A stretch of 64,000 nt of DNA from Ferrovibrio sp036381655 (GTDB lineage: Bacteria > Pseudomonadota > Alphaproteobacteria > Ferrovibrionales > Ferrovibrionaceae): positions 1-64,000 of the forward strand of contig NZ_DASVCJ010000006.1 in assembly GCF_036381655.1 (NCBI RefSeq). Direction: 5' to 3'. The notes beneath the pieces are model-generated. The model saw only the letters and a list, made by a program, of their open reading frames with translations, ran no database searches and was not told the DNA's origin. Positions 42,899 to 51,125 of the stretch are shown here, one piece after another. The position numbers and the translations under genes were made by a program. Numbering within the stretch: the stretch's first letter is position 1; each line of letters starts with the position of its first letter.

Positions 42899-43993
42899 TT
42901 AAGCGAATTCGGGATAGAGCTTCGTCAGGCCGGCTTCGGATGCCGCGCAGACGCCGCGCTCGGTCACCAGGCCGGTCACCAGGCGCGCCGGCGTGACGTC
43001 GAACGCGTAATTGCCCGCCCTGCTGCCCTCCGGCATGATCGTCACCGGCACCACCTCGCCCGATGCGGTGCGTCCGCTCATCACGGTCACTTCCTCCTGG
43101 GCGCGTTGCTCGATCGGGATTTCCTTGACGCCGTCGCGGATCGTCCAGTCGATGGTGGAATGCGGCAATGCCACATAGAAGGGCACGCCATTGTCCTTGG
43201 CGGCGAGCGCCTTCAGGTATGTGCCGATCTTGTTGCAGACATCGCCTTCGCGCGTGGTGCGGTCGGTGCCGACGATGCACATATCGACCTGGCCATGCTG
43301 CATCAGATGGCCGCCGGCATTGTCGACGATCACCGTATGCGGCACGCCGTGGCTGTTCAGCTCCCAGGCGGTAAGCGACGCGCCCTGGTTGCGCGGCCTC
43401 GTCTCGTCGACCCAGACATGTACCGGAATGCCCTTATCATGCGCCTTGTAGATCGGCGCGATCGCCGTGCCCCAGTCGACGGTGGCCAGCCAGCCGGCAT
43501 TGCAATGCGTCAGGATGTTGATGGCGCGCTTGCCGCCGGCCCTGGCATGGAGTTCCTCGATGATGCCCAGCCCGTGATCGCCGATCGCCGAGCAGGTCGC
43601 GACATCCTCGTCGCAGATCTCGGCGGCGACCTTGTAGGCGATGGCGGCGCGGCCCGATGGCGGCTGGTTGTGCAGCGCGTTGCGCACGCGATCGAGCGCC
43701 CATTTCAGGTTGATCGCCGTCGGCCGCGTCTCGTTGATGACCCGATAGGCCTTGTCCAGCATCGCATCGGACGGATCGGCGCGCATCGCCAGCGCCAGGC
43801 CATAGGCGCCGGTAGCGCCGATCAGCGGCGCACCGCGCACCACCATCGCCTTGATCGCATGGGCCGCCTCCTCCCAGGTCTTCAGGCTGGTGGTGACGAA
43901 GGCGTGCGGCAGCCTGGTCTGATCGATGATGCCGACCGACCAGCCGTCGTCATTGACCCAGATCGTGCGGTAGGGTACGCCCTTGACCTTCAT
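42899..43993 (-). CDS. mtnA: S-methyl-5-thioribose-1-phosphate isomerase-like protein (MtnA family)
   Basis: A 364-residue isomerase of the MtnA/eIF2B-like family: GAYGLALA, ILTHCNAGWLATVDWGTA (catalytic cysteine), VWVDETRPRNQGASLTAWEL and GTDRTTREGDVCNKIGTYLK (catalytic aspartate). It converts an aldose 1-phosphate to the ketose 1-phosphate. Some loop residues differ from classic MtnA (for example WLATVDWG), so a relative acting on 5-deoxyribose 1-phosphate is possible. The ATG at 43993 was preferred to the longer frame. It precedes the aldolase fusion by 16 bp. Confidence 0.82.
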   Translation of the reverse strand: MKVKGVPYRTIWVNDDGWSVGIIDQTRLPHAFVTTSLKTWEEAAHAIKAMVVRGAPLIGATGAYGLALAMRADPSDAMLDKAYRVINETRPTAINLKWALDRVRNALHNQPPSGRAAIAYKVAAEICDEDVATCSAIGDHGLGIIEELHARAGGKRAINILTHCNAGWLATVDWGTAIAPIYKAHDKGIPVHVWVDETRPRNQGASLTAWELNSHGVPHTVIVDNAGGHLMQHGQVDMCIVGTDRTTREGDVCNKIGTYLKALAAKDNGVPFYVALPHSTIDWTIRDGVKEIPIEQRAQEEVTVMSGRTASGEVVPVTIMPEGSRAGNYAFDVTPARLVTGLVTERGVCAASEAGLTKLYPEFA

Positions 43994-44114
43994 GGCCCGC
44001 CTTTCCCTTTCCCGGCCATTCGGCCGTAAAAACGCGCGGAAAGTACCGGACAGCGCCGCTTCCGGCAATGCCGACGCGGCCGGGTTTTGGCCTTGTCACA
44101 AAGGCTTCGGATAG

Positions 44115-45284
44115 ATGCTGGCGGCGGTGTTCCTGACCGTCGTCGTCGACCTGATCGGCTTCGGCCTGATTCTGCCGCTCCTGCCCTTCTATGCCAGCCA
44201 TTTCGGCGCCTCGCCTTTCGCCGTGGCGCTGCTGTCGGCCGTCTTCTCGGTCGCACAATTCCTCGTCGCGCCGCCGCTTGGCAGCCTTTCCGACCGGATC
44301 GGCCGCAAGCCCGTCTTCCTCGCCTGCACGATCCTGACCGCCGCCGGCTATCTGACGCTGGCTTTCGCCGACAGCCTCTGGGTGATCTTCGCCGCCCGCG
44401 TGATGGGCGGCATCGGCAGCGGCAAGATCGGCATCGCGCAGGCGATCATCGGCGACGCCACCCCGCCGCAGAAGCGCGCCAAAGGCATGGGATTGATCGG
44501 CGCAGGCTTCGGGATCGGCATGATCCTGGGTCCGATCCTTGGCGGGGTCCTGATCGGCGATGATCCGGCGCATCCGGCCTATCATCTGCCGGCCTTTGCC
44601 GCGGCTGCCGCCTCCAGCCTTGCGCTGCTGCTTGCCGCGATCACCATCAGAGAGACGCTGTCGCCAGGATCGGGCAGCGCGGTAAGGAGCCGGAACATCC
44701 TGAAGACGCTGCCGCAGCTCAGCCCCGGCGCCCTTGCTTTCGTGACGATGAATTTCGCGATCAGCTTCGCTTTCGCGCAGATCGAAACGCTGTTCCCGCT
44801 TTTCGCCAATGCGCGGCTGCACTGGCACGCCTATGAGGTGGGCATCGCCTACACCTTCATCGGGGCGATCGTCCTGGCGATGCAGGGCCTGCTGATCGGC
44901 CCGCTGGCGCTGCGCTTCGGGGAAGCCAGGCTGCTCGTCGCCGGCCTGATCGGGCTGGCCGCCGGCATGCTGATGTCGCACTGGATTTTCGCACCCGTCG
45001 AAATGGCGCTGTCGATCATCCTGACGGCAACCGGCTTCGCCCTGGTCAATCCGAGCATCAACAGCCTGATCTCGCGCAGCGCCGATCCCGGCAAACAGGG
45101 ATTGACCATGGGCACGGCGCAGTCCATGGCGGCGCTCGGCCGCGTGCTCGGCCCGGTCTGGGGCGGCTGGCTCTTCGATGAGATCGGGGTCAGCGTGCCC
45201 TATATCGTCGGCAGCATCATTCTGCTGCTCACCTTGGCCGCGGGATGGCGCCAGATCCGGGCCGTGCCGGGGGAGAAGACTTGA
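44115..45284 (+). CDS. MFS transporter, TetA/Bcr-like drug-proton antiporter group
   Basis: A 389-residue protein with twelve helices: FLTVVVDLIGFGLILPLLPF (DHA1 opening) and LGSLSDRIGRKPVFL (loop 2-3 motif A), then RVMGGIGSGKIGIAQA. It probably exports a small molecule. It is divergent from mtnA and overlaps the oxidoreductase by four bases (TTGA). Confidence 0.8.
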   Translation: MLAAVFLTVVVDLIGFGLILPLLPFYASHFGASPFAVALLSAVFSVAQFLVAPPLGSLSDRIGRKPVFLACTILTAAGYLTLAFADSLWVIFAARVMGGIGSGKIGIAQAIIGDATPPQKRAKGMGLIGAGFGIGMILGPILGGVLIGDDPAHPAYHLPAFAAAAASSLALLLAAITIRETLSPGSGSAVRSRNILKTLPQLSPGALAFVTMNFAISFAFAQIETLFPLFANARLHWHAYEVGIAYTFIGAIVLAMQGLLIGPLALRFGEARLLVAGLIGLAAGMLMSHWIFAPVEMALSIILTATGFALVNPSINSLISRSADPGKQGLTMGTAQSMAALGRVLGPVWGGWLFDEIGVSVPYIVGSIILLLTLAAGWRQIRAVPGEKT

Positions 45285-46270
45285 GCGAGACCTACCGCGC
45301 CATTCTTTGCGAACAGCTTGGGCCGCCCGAACTGCTGCGTTTTTCGGAGCTGGCCAGGCAGCCACTGGCCCCCGGTCAGGTGCGGGTGGCGATCCGCGCG
45401 GCAGGCGTCAATTTTCCCGACCTGCTGCAGATCGCCGGTTCGTACCAGCACAAACCGCCCCTGCCCTTCACGCCCGGCTTCGAGGCTGCCGGAGACATCG
45501 TCGAGGTCGGCGCGGCAGTGACCCGCTGGCGGATCGGCGATGCCGTGATCCTGCGAAGCCGGGGCGGCGCCTATGCCGAAGAGGTGGCGGTCGAGGCGCA
45601 GGCGCTGCTGCCCAAACCGCCGGACTGGAGTTACGAAGAGGCGGCGGCGTTTCCCGTTGCCGCCGCCACGGCCTGGGTCGCGCTGGTGCCGCGCGGGCGG
45701 CTGCGGGCCGGCGAGACGCTGCTGGTGCTGGGCGCCGGCGGCGGCACCGGCCTGGGCGCGGTGGCGCTCGGGGCCCGTATGGGCGCCACGGTGCTGGCTG
45801 TCGCCTCCTCCGCCGGGAAGCGCGCCGCGGCGCTGGCGGCCGGGGCCCGCGGCGCGCTTGATCCCGCCGACGAAAGCTGGATCGAGCAGGTGCGCAGCCT
45901 CACGCAGGGGCGCGGCGCCGACGTGGTCTTCGATCCGGTCGGCGGCGAGCTTTTCGCGGCGGCCTGGCGCGGCGTCGCCAATGGCGGGCGCTATCTGGTG
46001 GTCGGCTTTGCCGCCGGGCAGCATCCGAAGCTGGCCGTCAACCGCCTGCTGCTGCGCGAGGCCGAACTGATCGGGGTGCGGGCCGGCGAACAGGGCCGGC
46101 GCGATCCGGCGCTCGGCCGGCAGCTCGGCGCGGCGCTGGCGGAGCAGTTAGTCAGCGGCCAGGGGCGACCGTTTGTCGGAGGGGTCTACCGGCTTCCGGA
46201 CGCCGCTGCCGCCCTTCGCCTGCTGGCCGAGCGGCGCGCGGTTGGCAAGCTGGTGCTGCAGGCCGGCTAG
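45281..46270 (+). CDS. NADPH:quinone oxidoreductase-like, zinc-less medium-chain reductase
   Basis: A 329-residue protein of the quinone oxidoreductase family: ILCEQLGPPELLRF, VNFPDLLQIAGSYQHKPPLPFTPGFE, VLGAGGGTGLGAVALGARMG (NADPH-binding) and GAVTRW. It reduces a quinone or an alkene with NADPH. The start is taken as the TTG at 45281, which overlaps the MFS stop and has GGGGGAGAAG before it; an ATG at 45245 is in the same frame. Its 3' end overlaps the convergent histidine kinase gene by 123 bases. Confidence 0.8.
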   Translation: MSETYRAILCEQLGPPELLRFSELARQPLAPGQVRVAIRAAGVNFPDLLQIAGSYQHKPPLPFTPGFEAAGDIVEVGAAVTRWRIGDAVILRSRGGAYAEEVAVEAQALLPKPPDWSYEEAAAFPVAAATAWVALVPRGRLRAGETLLVLGAGGGTGLGAVALGARMGATVLAVASSAGKRAAALAAGARGALDPADESWIEQVRSLTQGRGADVVFDPVGGELFAAAWRGVANGGRYLVVGFAAGQHPKLAVNRLLLREAELIGVRAGEQGRRDPALGRQLGAALAEQLVSGQGRPFVGGVYRLPDAAAALRLLAERRAVGKLVLQAG

Positions 46271-47866
46271 CGGGCCCAACTGGCAACGTTCCAGCGGCAG
46301 ACAGACGGTTACCGTCGTGCCGACGCCGACCTGGCTTTCGATATGCAACTCGCCGCCATGCAGCTCGATCAGGCTGCGCGACAGCGACAGGCCGAGGCCG
46401 GTGCCTTCATGGCTGCGCGACAGGGCGTTGGCGACCTGGCTGAAGGGCTGCTGAACCCGCTCGATATCCTCCTCGGCAATGCCGATCCCGGTATCGGCGA
46501 CAACCACCTCGAAGCTGCCGTCCGGCCCGATATCGCAGCGGATATCGACACTGCCGCCGCGCGGCGTGAACTTCACGGCGTTGCTGAACAGATTGATCCA
46601 GACCTGACGCAGGCGGCGCGAATCGCCCCAGATCGACGGCGAGGGCGTCGGCATGACCTTGCGGATGGTGATCTCGCTGGCATTGGCGCGCTCGCGCACC
46701 AGCAGCAGAGCGGCGTCCAGGCTTTCGCTCAGGTCGATCCATTCCTCTTCCAGGCTCATCATGCCGGATTCGACCTTGGCCATGTCGAGGATGTCGTTGA
46801 TCAGCGACAGCAGATGCTCGCCGCTGGCGACGATGTCACGGCAGTATTCGCGGTATTTCGCATTGCCCAGCGGCCCCATCATCTCGTGCAGCAGGACCTG
46901 CGAGAAGCCGAGGATCGCATTCAGGGGCGTGCGCAGTTCATGGCTCATATTAGCCAGGAAATCCGACTTGGCCCGGTTCGCGGCCTCGGCCTGGTCCTTG
47001 GCCAGCATCAGTTGCTGCTCGGCATGACGCTGCCGGCTCACGTCGCGGAACATGCCTTCGATCATCACGGCATTGCCGCGGTCGTCGGCGACGCGGCGCA
47101 GCGTCTTCGATACCCAGATGGAGCTGCCGTCGCGGCGGCGCATCTCCGAGCGGAAGTCGCGGACCACGCCATATCGCTCGAGCTGCCTCAGCAGCTCCTG
47201 GCGGCGGTCAGGGTTGACGTAGAGCTGCTCGCCGGCGCGCGTGACATTGGCCAGCATCTCCTCCGGCGAATGGAAGCCGAAAATCTCGGCGCCGGCCCGG
47301 TTGATCGCCAGCACCCGGCCCTCCGGGGTTTCCTGGATGATGCCTTCATGGACGTTGTCGAAAATCTGGCGGTACTTCGCCTCGGCCTGGCGCAGCCGGA
47401 TCTGCGCCCGTTTGCGCAGCGTGATATCGGTGAAGACCGATACATACCCGCCGCTGGGCAGCCGCCGCCAGTCGAAATTCAGCCAGGTGCCGTCGGTCAG
47501 CCGGACCTCCTGCTTGCGATCCGCCTTGGTGGACGCATCGATATAGGCGTCGATCCAGGCGGCCGCCTCTTCGGCGCGGATGGTCACGGTGCCACGGTCG
47601 ATCAGCAGCCAGAGGAAATCCTTTGCCGACAAGCCGGGCTGGATTTCTCCGGGAGCGAAGCTGAACAATTCCGCCAGCCGGCGGTTGAAGCGGATCAGGT
47701 TGGGCCCGGCATCCCAGACCGCCAGCCCCTCGCCCACCGTGTCGAGGGCCTCATAGAGCAATGTGTCGGCTGGATCGGAGCCCGCGCCGGCCTGCGCTCC
47801 CGGCGCGTCCTGGTGACGGCCCAGCGCAGCCATGAACCGGTCGTCGCCGTAAGGCGGCTTGCTCAA
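46148..47866 (-). CDS. PAS-domain hybrid-free sensor histidine kinase
   Basis: A 572-residue soluble kinase with two PAS domains (about 35-150 and 160-285), a HisKA region SDFLANMSHELRTPLNAIL (phospho-histidine H309) and a HATPase_c domain (INLFSNAVKFTPRGG, DTGIGI, GTGLGLSL). No transmembrane segment or receiver domain is seen. It starts at a TTG at 47866, preceded by AAAGGGGGG; a later ATG at 47833 exists. About 45 residues follow the last ATPase motif and run antisense through the end of the oxidoreductase gene. The response regulator is not here. Confidence 0.82.
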   Translation of the reverse strand: MSKPPYGDDRFMAALGRHQDAPGAQAGAGSDPADTLLYEALDTVGEGLAVWDAGPNLIRFNRRLAELFSFAPGEIQPGLSAKDFLWLLIDRGTVTIRAEEAAAWIDAYIDASTKADRKQEVRLTDGTWLNFDWRRLPSGGYVSVFTDITLRKRAQIRLRQAEAKYRQIFDNVHEGIIQETPEGRVLAINRAGAEIFGFHSPEEMLANVTRAGEQLYVNPDRRQELLRQLERYGVVRDFRSEMRRRDGSSIWVSKTLRRVADDRGNAVMIEGMFRDVSRQRHAEQQLMLAKDQAEAANRAKSDFLANMSHELRTPLNAILGFSQVLLHEMMGPLGNAKYREYCRDIVASGEHLLSLINDILDMAKVESGMMSLEEEWIDLSESLDAALLLVRERANASEITIRKVMPTPSPSIWGDSRRLRQVWINLFSNAVKFTPRGGSVDIRCDIGPDGSFEVVVADTGIGIAEEDIERVQQPFSQVANALSRSHEGTGLGLSLSRSLIELHGGELHIESQVGVGTTVTVCLPLERCQLGPLAGLQHQLANRAPLGQQAKGGSGVRKPVDPSDKRSPLAAD

Positions 47867-48146
47867 CGCTCCCCCCTTTAGCCCACAGGCATTCGATTAC
47901 AGCACTGGCGATCCCGGCGCCCGGGACAGATACGGTGGCAAAAATCATGCGCCTGGCGAACCGTAATCTCCCAACGGCCACCCGGATTGCCCGTTATACG
48001 CGTCATTATTGGGGCGAGAAGTTGTCACATAGCTCGCCGGCCTCCGCAATAGAAAACGCCAGATTCATGCTAAGGATATCGGGAATCGGGCAAATTCCGG
48101 CTGGAAAGCCGGGCCGCGCCCCGTCGTTCAGCGGCGAGCAGGTAGC
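47867..48146. other. Intergenic region with no gene seen
   Basis: The gap before the terminator of the ornithine decarboxylase gene (48147-48179). No coding frame or repeat could be supported here. Confidence 0.5.
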
Positions 48147-48179
48147 AAAAAGGGCCGGCAGCCTGCGCCGCCAGCCCTT
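48147..48179 (-). terminator. Intrinsic terminator after the ornithine decarboxylase gene
   Basis: On the minus strand AAGGGCTGGCGGC and GCTGCCGGCCCTT form a long stem with two wobble pairs and a GCAG loop, followed by a run of T (48151-48147). Confidence 0.75.
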
Positions 48180-48212
48180 CGCAACCCGGTGGGTGAATCT
48201 CCTGCCGGTCCC

Positions 48213-49418
48213 TTAGATGCAGTAGCTCTTCAGCGGCGGGAAGCCGTTAAACCCTACCGACGAATAGGTCGTCGTATAGGCCCCGGTGGACAGGATCTGG
48301 ACCTTGTCGCCGACTCGCAGGGCCAGCGGCAGATGGTAGTCCGTCTTCTCGTAGAGAATGTCGGCGCTGTCGCAGCTCGGGCCGGCCAGCGCCACCGGGC
48401 CGGTCGGTCCCCCGTCATGCGGCGTGACGATGCGGTATTTGATCGCCTCGTCCATGGTCTCGGCCAGGCCGGAGAACTTGCCGATATCGAGATAGACCCA
48501 GCGCCGATCGTCGCCGTAATCCTTCTCCGAAATCAGCACGACCTCGGCCTGAATGACGCCGGCATCGCCGACCAGGCCGCGGCCCGGCTCGATGATCATG
48601 TCCGGCAGGTTGTTGCCGAAATGCTTGGTCATGGCGTTGCCGATCGCCTGGGCATAGGCCTCCAGCATCGGCACGTCGGAGCGATAGCGCGCCGGAAAGC
48701 CGCCGCCGAGATTGACCATGCGCAGCTCGACGTCGTGCTGCTGCAGCACGGTGAACATCTGCGAAACCTGGGCGACCGCCTTGTCCCACTGGTTCAGATC
48801 GGTCTGCTGCGAGCCGACATGGAAGGAGATGCCGTAGGGGTCGAGCCCGAGCGCACGCGCCTTGACCAGCAGATCGGCAGCCATGTGCGGCGCGCAGCCG
48901 AATTTCCGCGACAGCGGCCATTCGGCCCCTTCGCATTCCATCAGAACGCGGCAGAAGACCTGCGAGCCCGGGGCGACCTCAGCCAGCTTCTCCAGCTCGC
49001 AGAGCGAGTCGAAGGCATAAAGCCGCACGCCCTTGTCGAAGGCCCAGGCGATGTCGCGCTTCTTCTTGATCGTGTTGCCGAAGGAGATGCGGTCCGGCGT
49101 AATGCCCAGGCTCAGGCACTGCTCGATCTCGCCGGCCGAGGCGGTGTCGAAATTGGAGCCCAGCGACCGCAGGCGGCGCAGGATTTCCGGCGCCGGATTG
49201 GCCTTGATGGCGTAGTAGACGCGGGCATGCGGCAAAAGCCGCCGCAGCTCGCGGTAATTCTGCTCGACGACATCCACGTCCACGACCAGGAACGGGTCGC
49301 GATCCTTGGACTCGGCGAGGAACTTCTGCAGTTTGGGGGTGAGTTGCCCCTGTTCAATACGCGACTTGGACGAGGAACGTCGCATACGGGTCGTCGTGCG
49401 GCCAGCAGCTGCAAGCAT
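48213..49418 (-). CDS. Ornithine/lysine decarboxylase (alanine racemase fold)
   Basis: A 401-residue PLP enzyme of the eukaryotic-like ODC group: VYYAIKANPAPEILRRL (PLP lysine K72), SFHVGSQQTD, NLGGGFPARYRSDVP, IEPGRGLVGDAG and GPSCDSADILY with the catalytic cysteine. GPSCDSAD favours ornithine over diaminopimelate. It makes putrescine. The ATG follows AGGGAAG; a 20-residue basic stretch precedes the fold. The leader contains the hairpin at 49451-49470 and the transcript ends at 48147. A polyamine uptake operon lies at 61739. Confidence 0.87.
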   Translation of the reverse strand: MLAAAGRTTTRMRRSSSKSRIEQGQLTPKLQKFLAESKDRDPFLVVDVDVVEQNYRELRRLLPHARVYYAIKANPAPEILRRLRSLGSNFDTASAGEIEQCLSLGITPDRISFGNTIKKKRDIAWAFDKGVRLYAFDSLCELEKLAEVAPGSQVFCRVLMECEGAEWPLSRKFGCAPHMAADLLVKARALGLDPYGISFHVGSQQTDLNQWDKAVAQVSQMFTVLQQHDVELRMVNLGGGFPARYRSDVPMLEAYAQAIGNAMTKHFGNNLPDMIIEPGRGLVGDAGVIQAEVVLISEKDYGDDRRWVYLDIGKFSGLAETMDEAIKYRIVTPHDGGPTGPVALAGPSCDSADILYEKTDYHLPLALRVGDKVQILSTGAYTTTYSSVGFNGFPPLKSYCI

Positions 49419-49450
49419 CGAAACTTCCCTCTCGGACCGGCTCTGAACCC

Positions 49451-49470
49451 GACGTAGCTCGCGCTACGCC
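49451..49470 (-). ncRNA. GNRA-capped hairpin in the ODC leader, candidate speF-type RNA
   Basis: On the minus strand GGCGTAGC-GCGA-GCTACGTC: a stem of eight pairs with one wobble, capped by a GCGA tetraloop. It lies 33 bases upstream of the ODC ATG. Alphaproteobacterial ornithine decarboxylase genes can carry the conserved speF leader motif; the full motif was not verified here. Confidence 0.4.
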
Positions 49471-49696
49471 ACCAAAAGAGACGCGTTCGTCGTTGCATAA
49501 CCTGCCAGGGGCCATCGGCACGTGCGGGTGCGTCAATGAAGCGCTATTTACAGCATTCGCCCCTCGATGCAATAGGAAATCGTGGCCGCATAAAAATATT
49601 TTGCAGCGGGCGTGTCCTCGGTGCCACGACGGCGCGAGTCGCGCGCGGCGGCGGACAGCGCGGCGCGCCGCACGAGGCGCGGCTCCCATCGCTAGC

Positions 49697-49725
49697 GGCC
49701 GGCGCCGCCAAGAGAGGCGCCAGCC
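49697..49725 (-). repeat. Stem after the FecR-type gene (possible terminator)
   Basis: GGCCGGCGCC and GGCGCCAGCC with one mismatch and a nine-base loop, three bases beyond the stop at 49728. No T-run follows, so it may be a weak terminator or RNA stabiliser. Confidence 0.4.
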
Positions 49726-49727
49726 GG

Positions 49728-50366
49728 TCAGTACAGAGCGGCGAGCTGGCTTGGCAGCCCGATGAAGCCGCGCAATTGCTGCGGTGACAGCGATGCCGGC
49801 CGGCTCGGCGCTCCCAGGCCGACGATCCGCGTCATCTGTCCGGCCTGCTCCAGATGCACCACCTGCCCGCCGAAGCCGGTCACCTCGGCGCGGCCGACAC
49901 TGAGCAGCGCCACCTCGGTCGCATCCGGCCCGATGCGTCCCGCCACGGTGGCCGCCTTCACGGCGACGGTGGCGGTCGGCAGAACCACATAGACGTTCCC
50001 GGGATTGGCGGAATCCAACTGGAAGCTGCCCCGTTCGATCTGCAGCACCACGCGGTCGGCCTCGAATTCGTCGACCCGGAGAGAGCTGTTGGGACCGATG
50101 ATCAGAGCCGTCCGATCGTTCAGCAGGAACTTCATGCCCGAGCCCGGGCCGCTGGCGATCCGACTGCCGAGGACGACCGGACGGCCGCCCTGCAATTCCT
50201 GCCCCACTATCTTCGGCGCAGTGGTCGCGGCGGCGGGCATGACATCTTCCGGCGCCATGCCGGGATGATCCGGGGCCGCCCAGCTCTGGGCGGCGTAGCC
50301 GGCAATTGCTGCAACGGCAAGCGTGAGGGATGCGCGCAAGGCGCGGCGGTAAAGAGAGGCAGCCAT
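49728..50366 (-). CDS. FecR-domain secreted protein
   Basis: A 212-residue protein with a signal peptide (MAASLYRRALRASLTLAVAA) and a FecR fold: GGRPVVLGSRIASGPGSGMKFLLNDRTALIIGPNSSLRVDEFE and VLQIERGSFQLD. Such domains sit in the periplasm. No sigma factor gene is nearby, so it may be an independent envelope protein. The start at 50366 was chosen over a GTG at 50402 because the signal peptide then begins with a charged turn. Next to the upp gene but separated by 98 bp. Confidence 0.68.
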   Translation of the reverse strand: MAASLYRRALRASLTLAVAAIAGYAAQSWAAPDHPGMAPEDVMPAAATTAPKIVGQELQGGRPVVLGSRIASGPGSGMKFLLNDRTALIIGPNSSLRVDEFEADRVVLQIERGSFQLDSANPGNVYVVLPTATVAVKAATVAGRIGPDATEVALLSVGRAEVTGFGGQVVHLEQAGQMTRIVGLGAPSRPASLSPQQLRGFIGLPSQLAALY

Positions 50367-50464
50367 GAGACGGCTCCGGGCAAATGTGAGGATTGCGCGC
50401 ACTATGCGCGCGATTTGCGCCGGCCGCTGTGATGGCAGCTACGAATCGGACTTATTTGAGCGCG

Positions 50465-51103
50465 CTATTTGGTGCCGTAGATCCGGTCGCCGGCATCGCC
50501 GAGGCCCGGACGGATATAGCCGTGATCGTCGAGCTGGCGGTCGATGGCGCAGGTGAAGATCGGCACATCCGGATGGTTGTCCTGCATGACCTGCAATCCC
50601 TCCGGCGCGGTCAGCAGGCAGACGAACTTGATCTGCGTGGCACCGGCCTCTTTCATCCGCGTCACGGCGGCGGCCGCGGAATGCCCCGTGGCCAGCATCG
50701 GGTCGACCACGATGACCAGGCGTTCGCGGATATCCTCCGGCAGCTTGAGATAATACTCGACCGGAACGAGGGTCTCCGGATCGCGATAGAGGCCGACATG
50801 GCCGACGCGGGCCGAAGGCACCAGATCGAGCATGCCGTCCAGGATGCCGTTGCCGGCCCGCAGGATCGAAACGAAGCAGAGCTTCTTGCCGGCCAGCAGC
50901 GGCGCCTTCATCGGCTCCAGCGGGGTTTCGATCTCGACCTTCTCCAAAGGCAAATCGCGCGTCACCTCATAGGCCAGCAGCAGGCTGACCTCGCGCACCA
51001 GCCGGCGGAACTCCGCGGTCGAAACCTCCCTGCGGCGCAGCAGGGTGAGCTTGTGCTGCACCAGCGGATGGCTGACCACGGTGACATTCGGAAATGCGTT
51101 CAT
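50465..51103 (-). CDS. upp: Uracil phosphoribosyltransferase
   Basis: A 212-residue phosphoribosyltransferase: ILRAGNGILDGMLDLVPSARVGHVGLYRD (uracil/PRPP region), IVVDPMLATGHSAAAA (PRPP loop) and GYIRPGLGDAGDRIYGTK at the C-terminus. It converts uracil and PRPP to UMP. Here it is the last gene of a leftward set with URC4 and URC1, matching the role of URC6 in the URC uracil catabolism pathway (the substrate may be the riboside monophosphate). GGGGGAAGCAGCG lies before the ATG. Confidence 0.9.
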   Translation of the reverse strand: MNAFPNVTVVSHPLVQHKLTLLRRREVSTAEFRRLVREVSLLLAYEVTRDLPLEKVEIETPLEPMKAPLLAGKKLCFVSILRAGNGILDGMLDLVPSARVGHVGLYRDPETLVPVEYYLKLPEDIRERLVIVVDPMLATGHSAAAAVTRMKEAGATQIKFVCLLTAPEGLQVMQDNHPDVPIFTCAIDRQLDDHGYIRPGLGDAGDRIYGTK

Positions 51104-51125
51104 CGCTGCTTCCCCCGAGTCGAAC

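Larger units (their letters stand above)
49419..49727 (-). other. Leader region of the ornithine decarboxylase gene plus spacer
   Basis: The region upstream of ODC and downstream of the FecR gene. It has no credible gene. It holds the GNRA-capped hairpin and the stem after the FecR gene. Confidence 0.5.
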
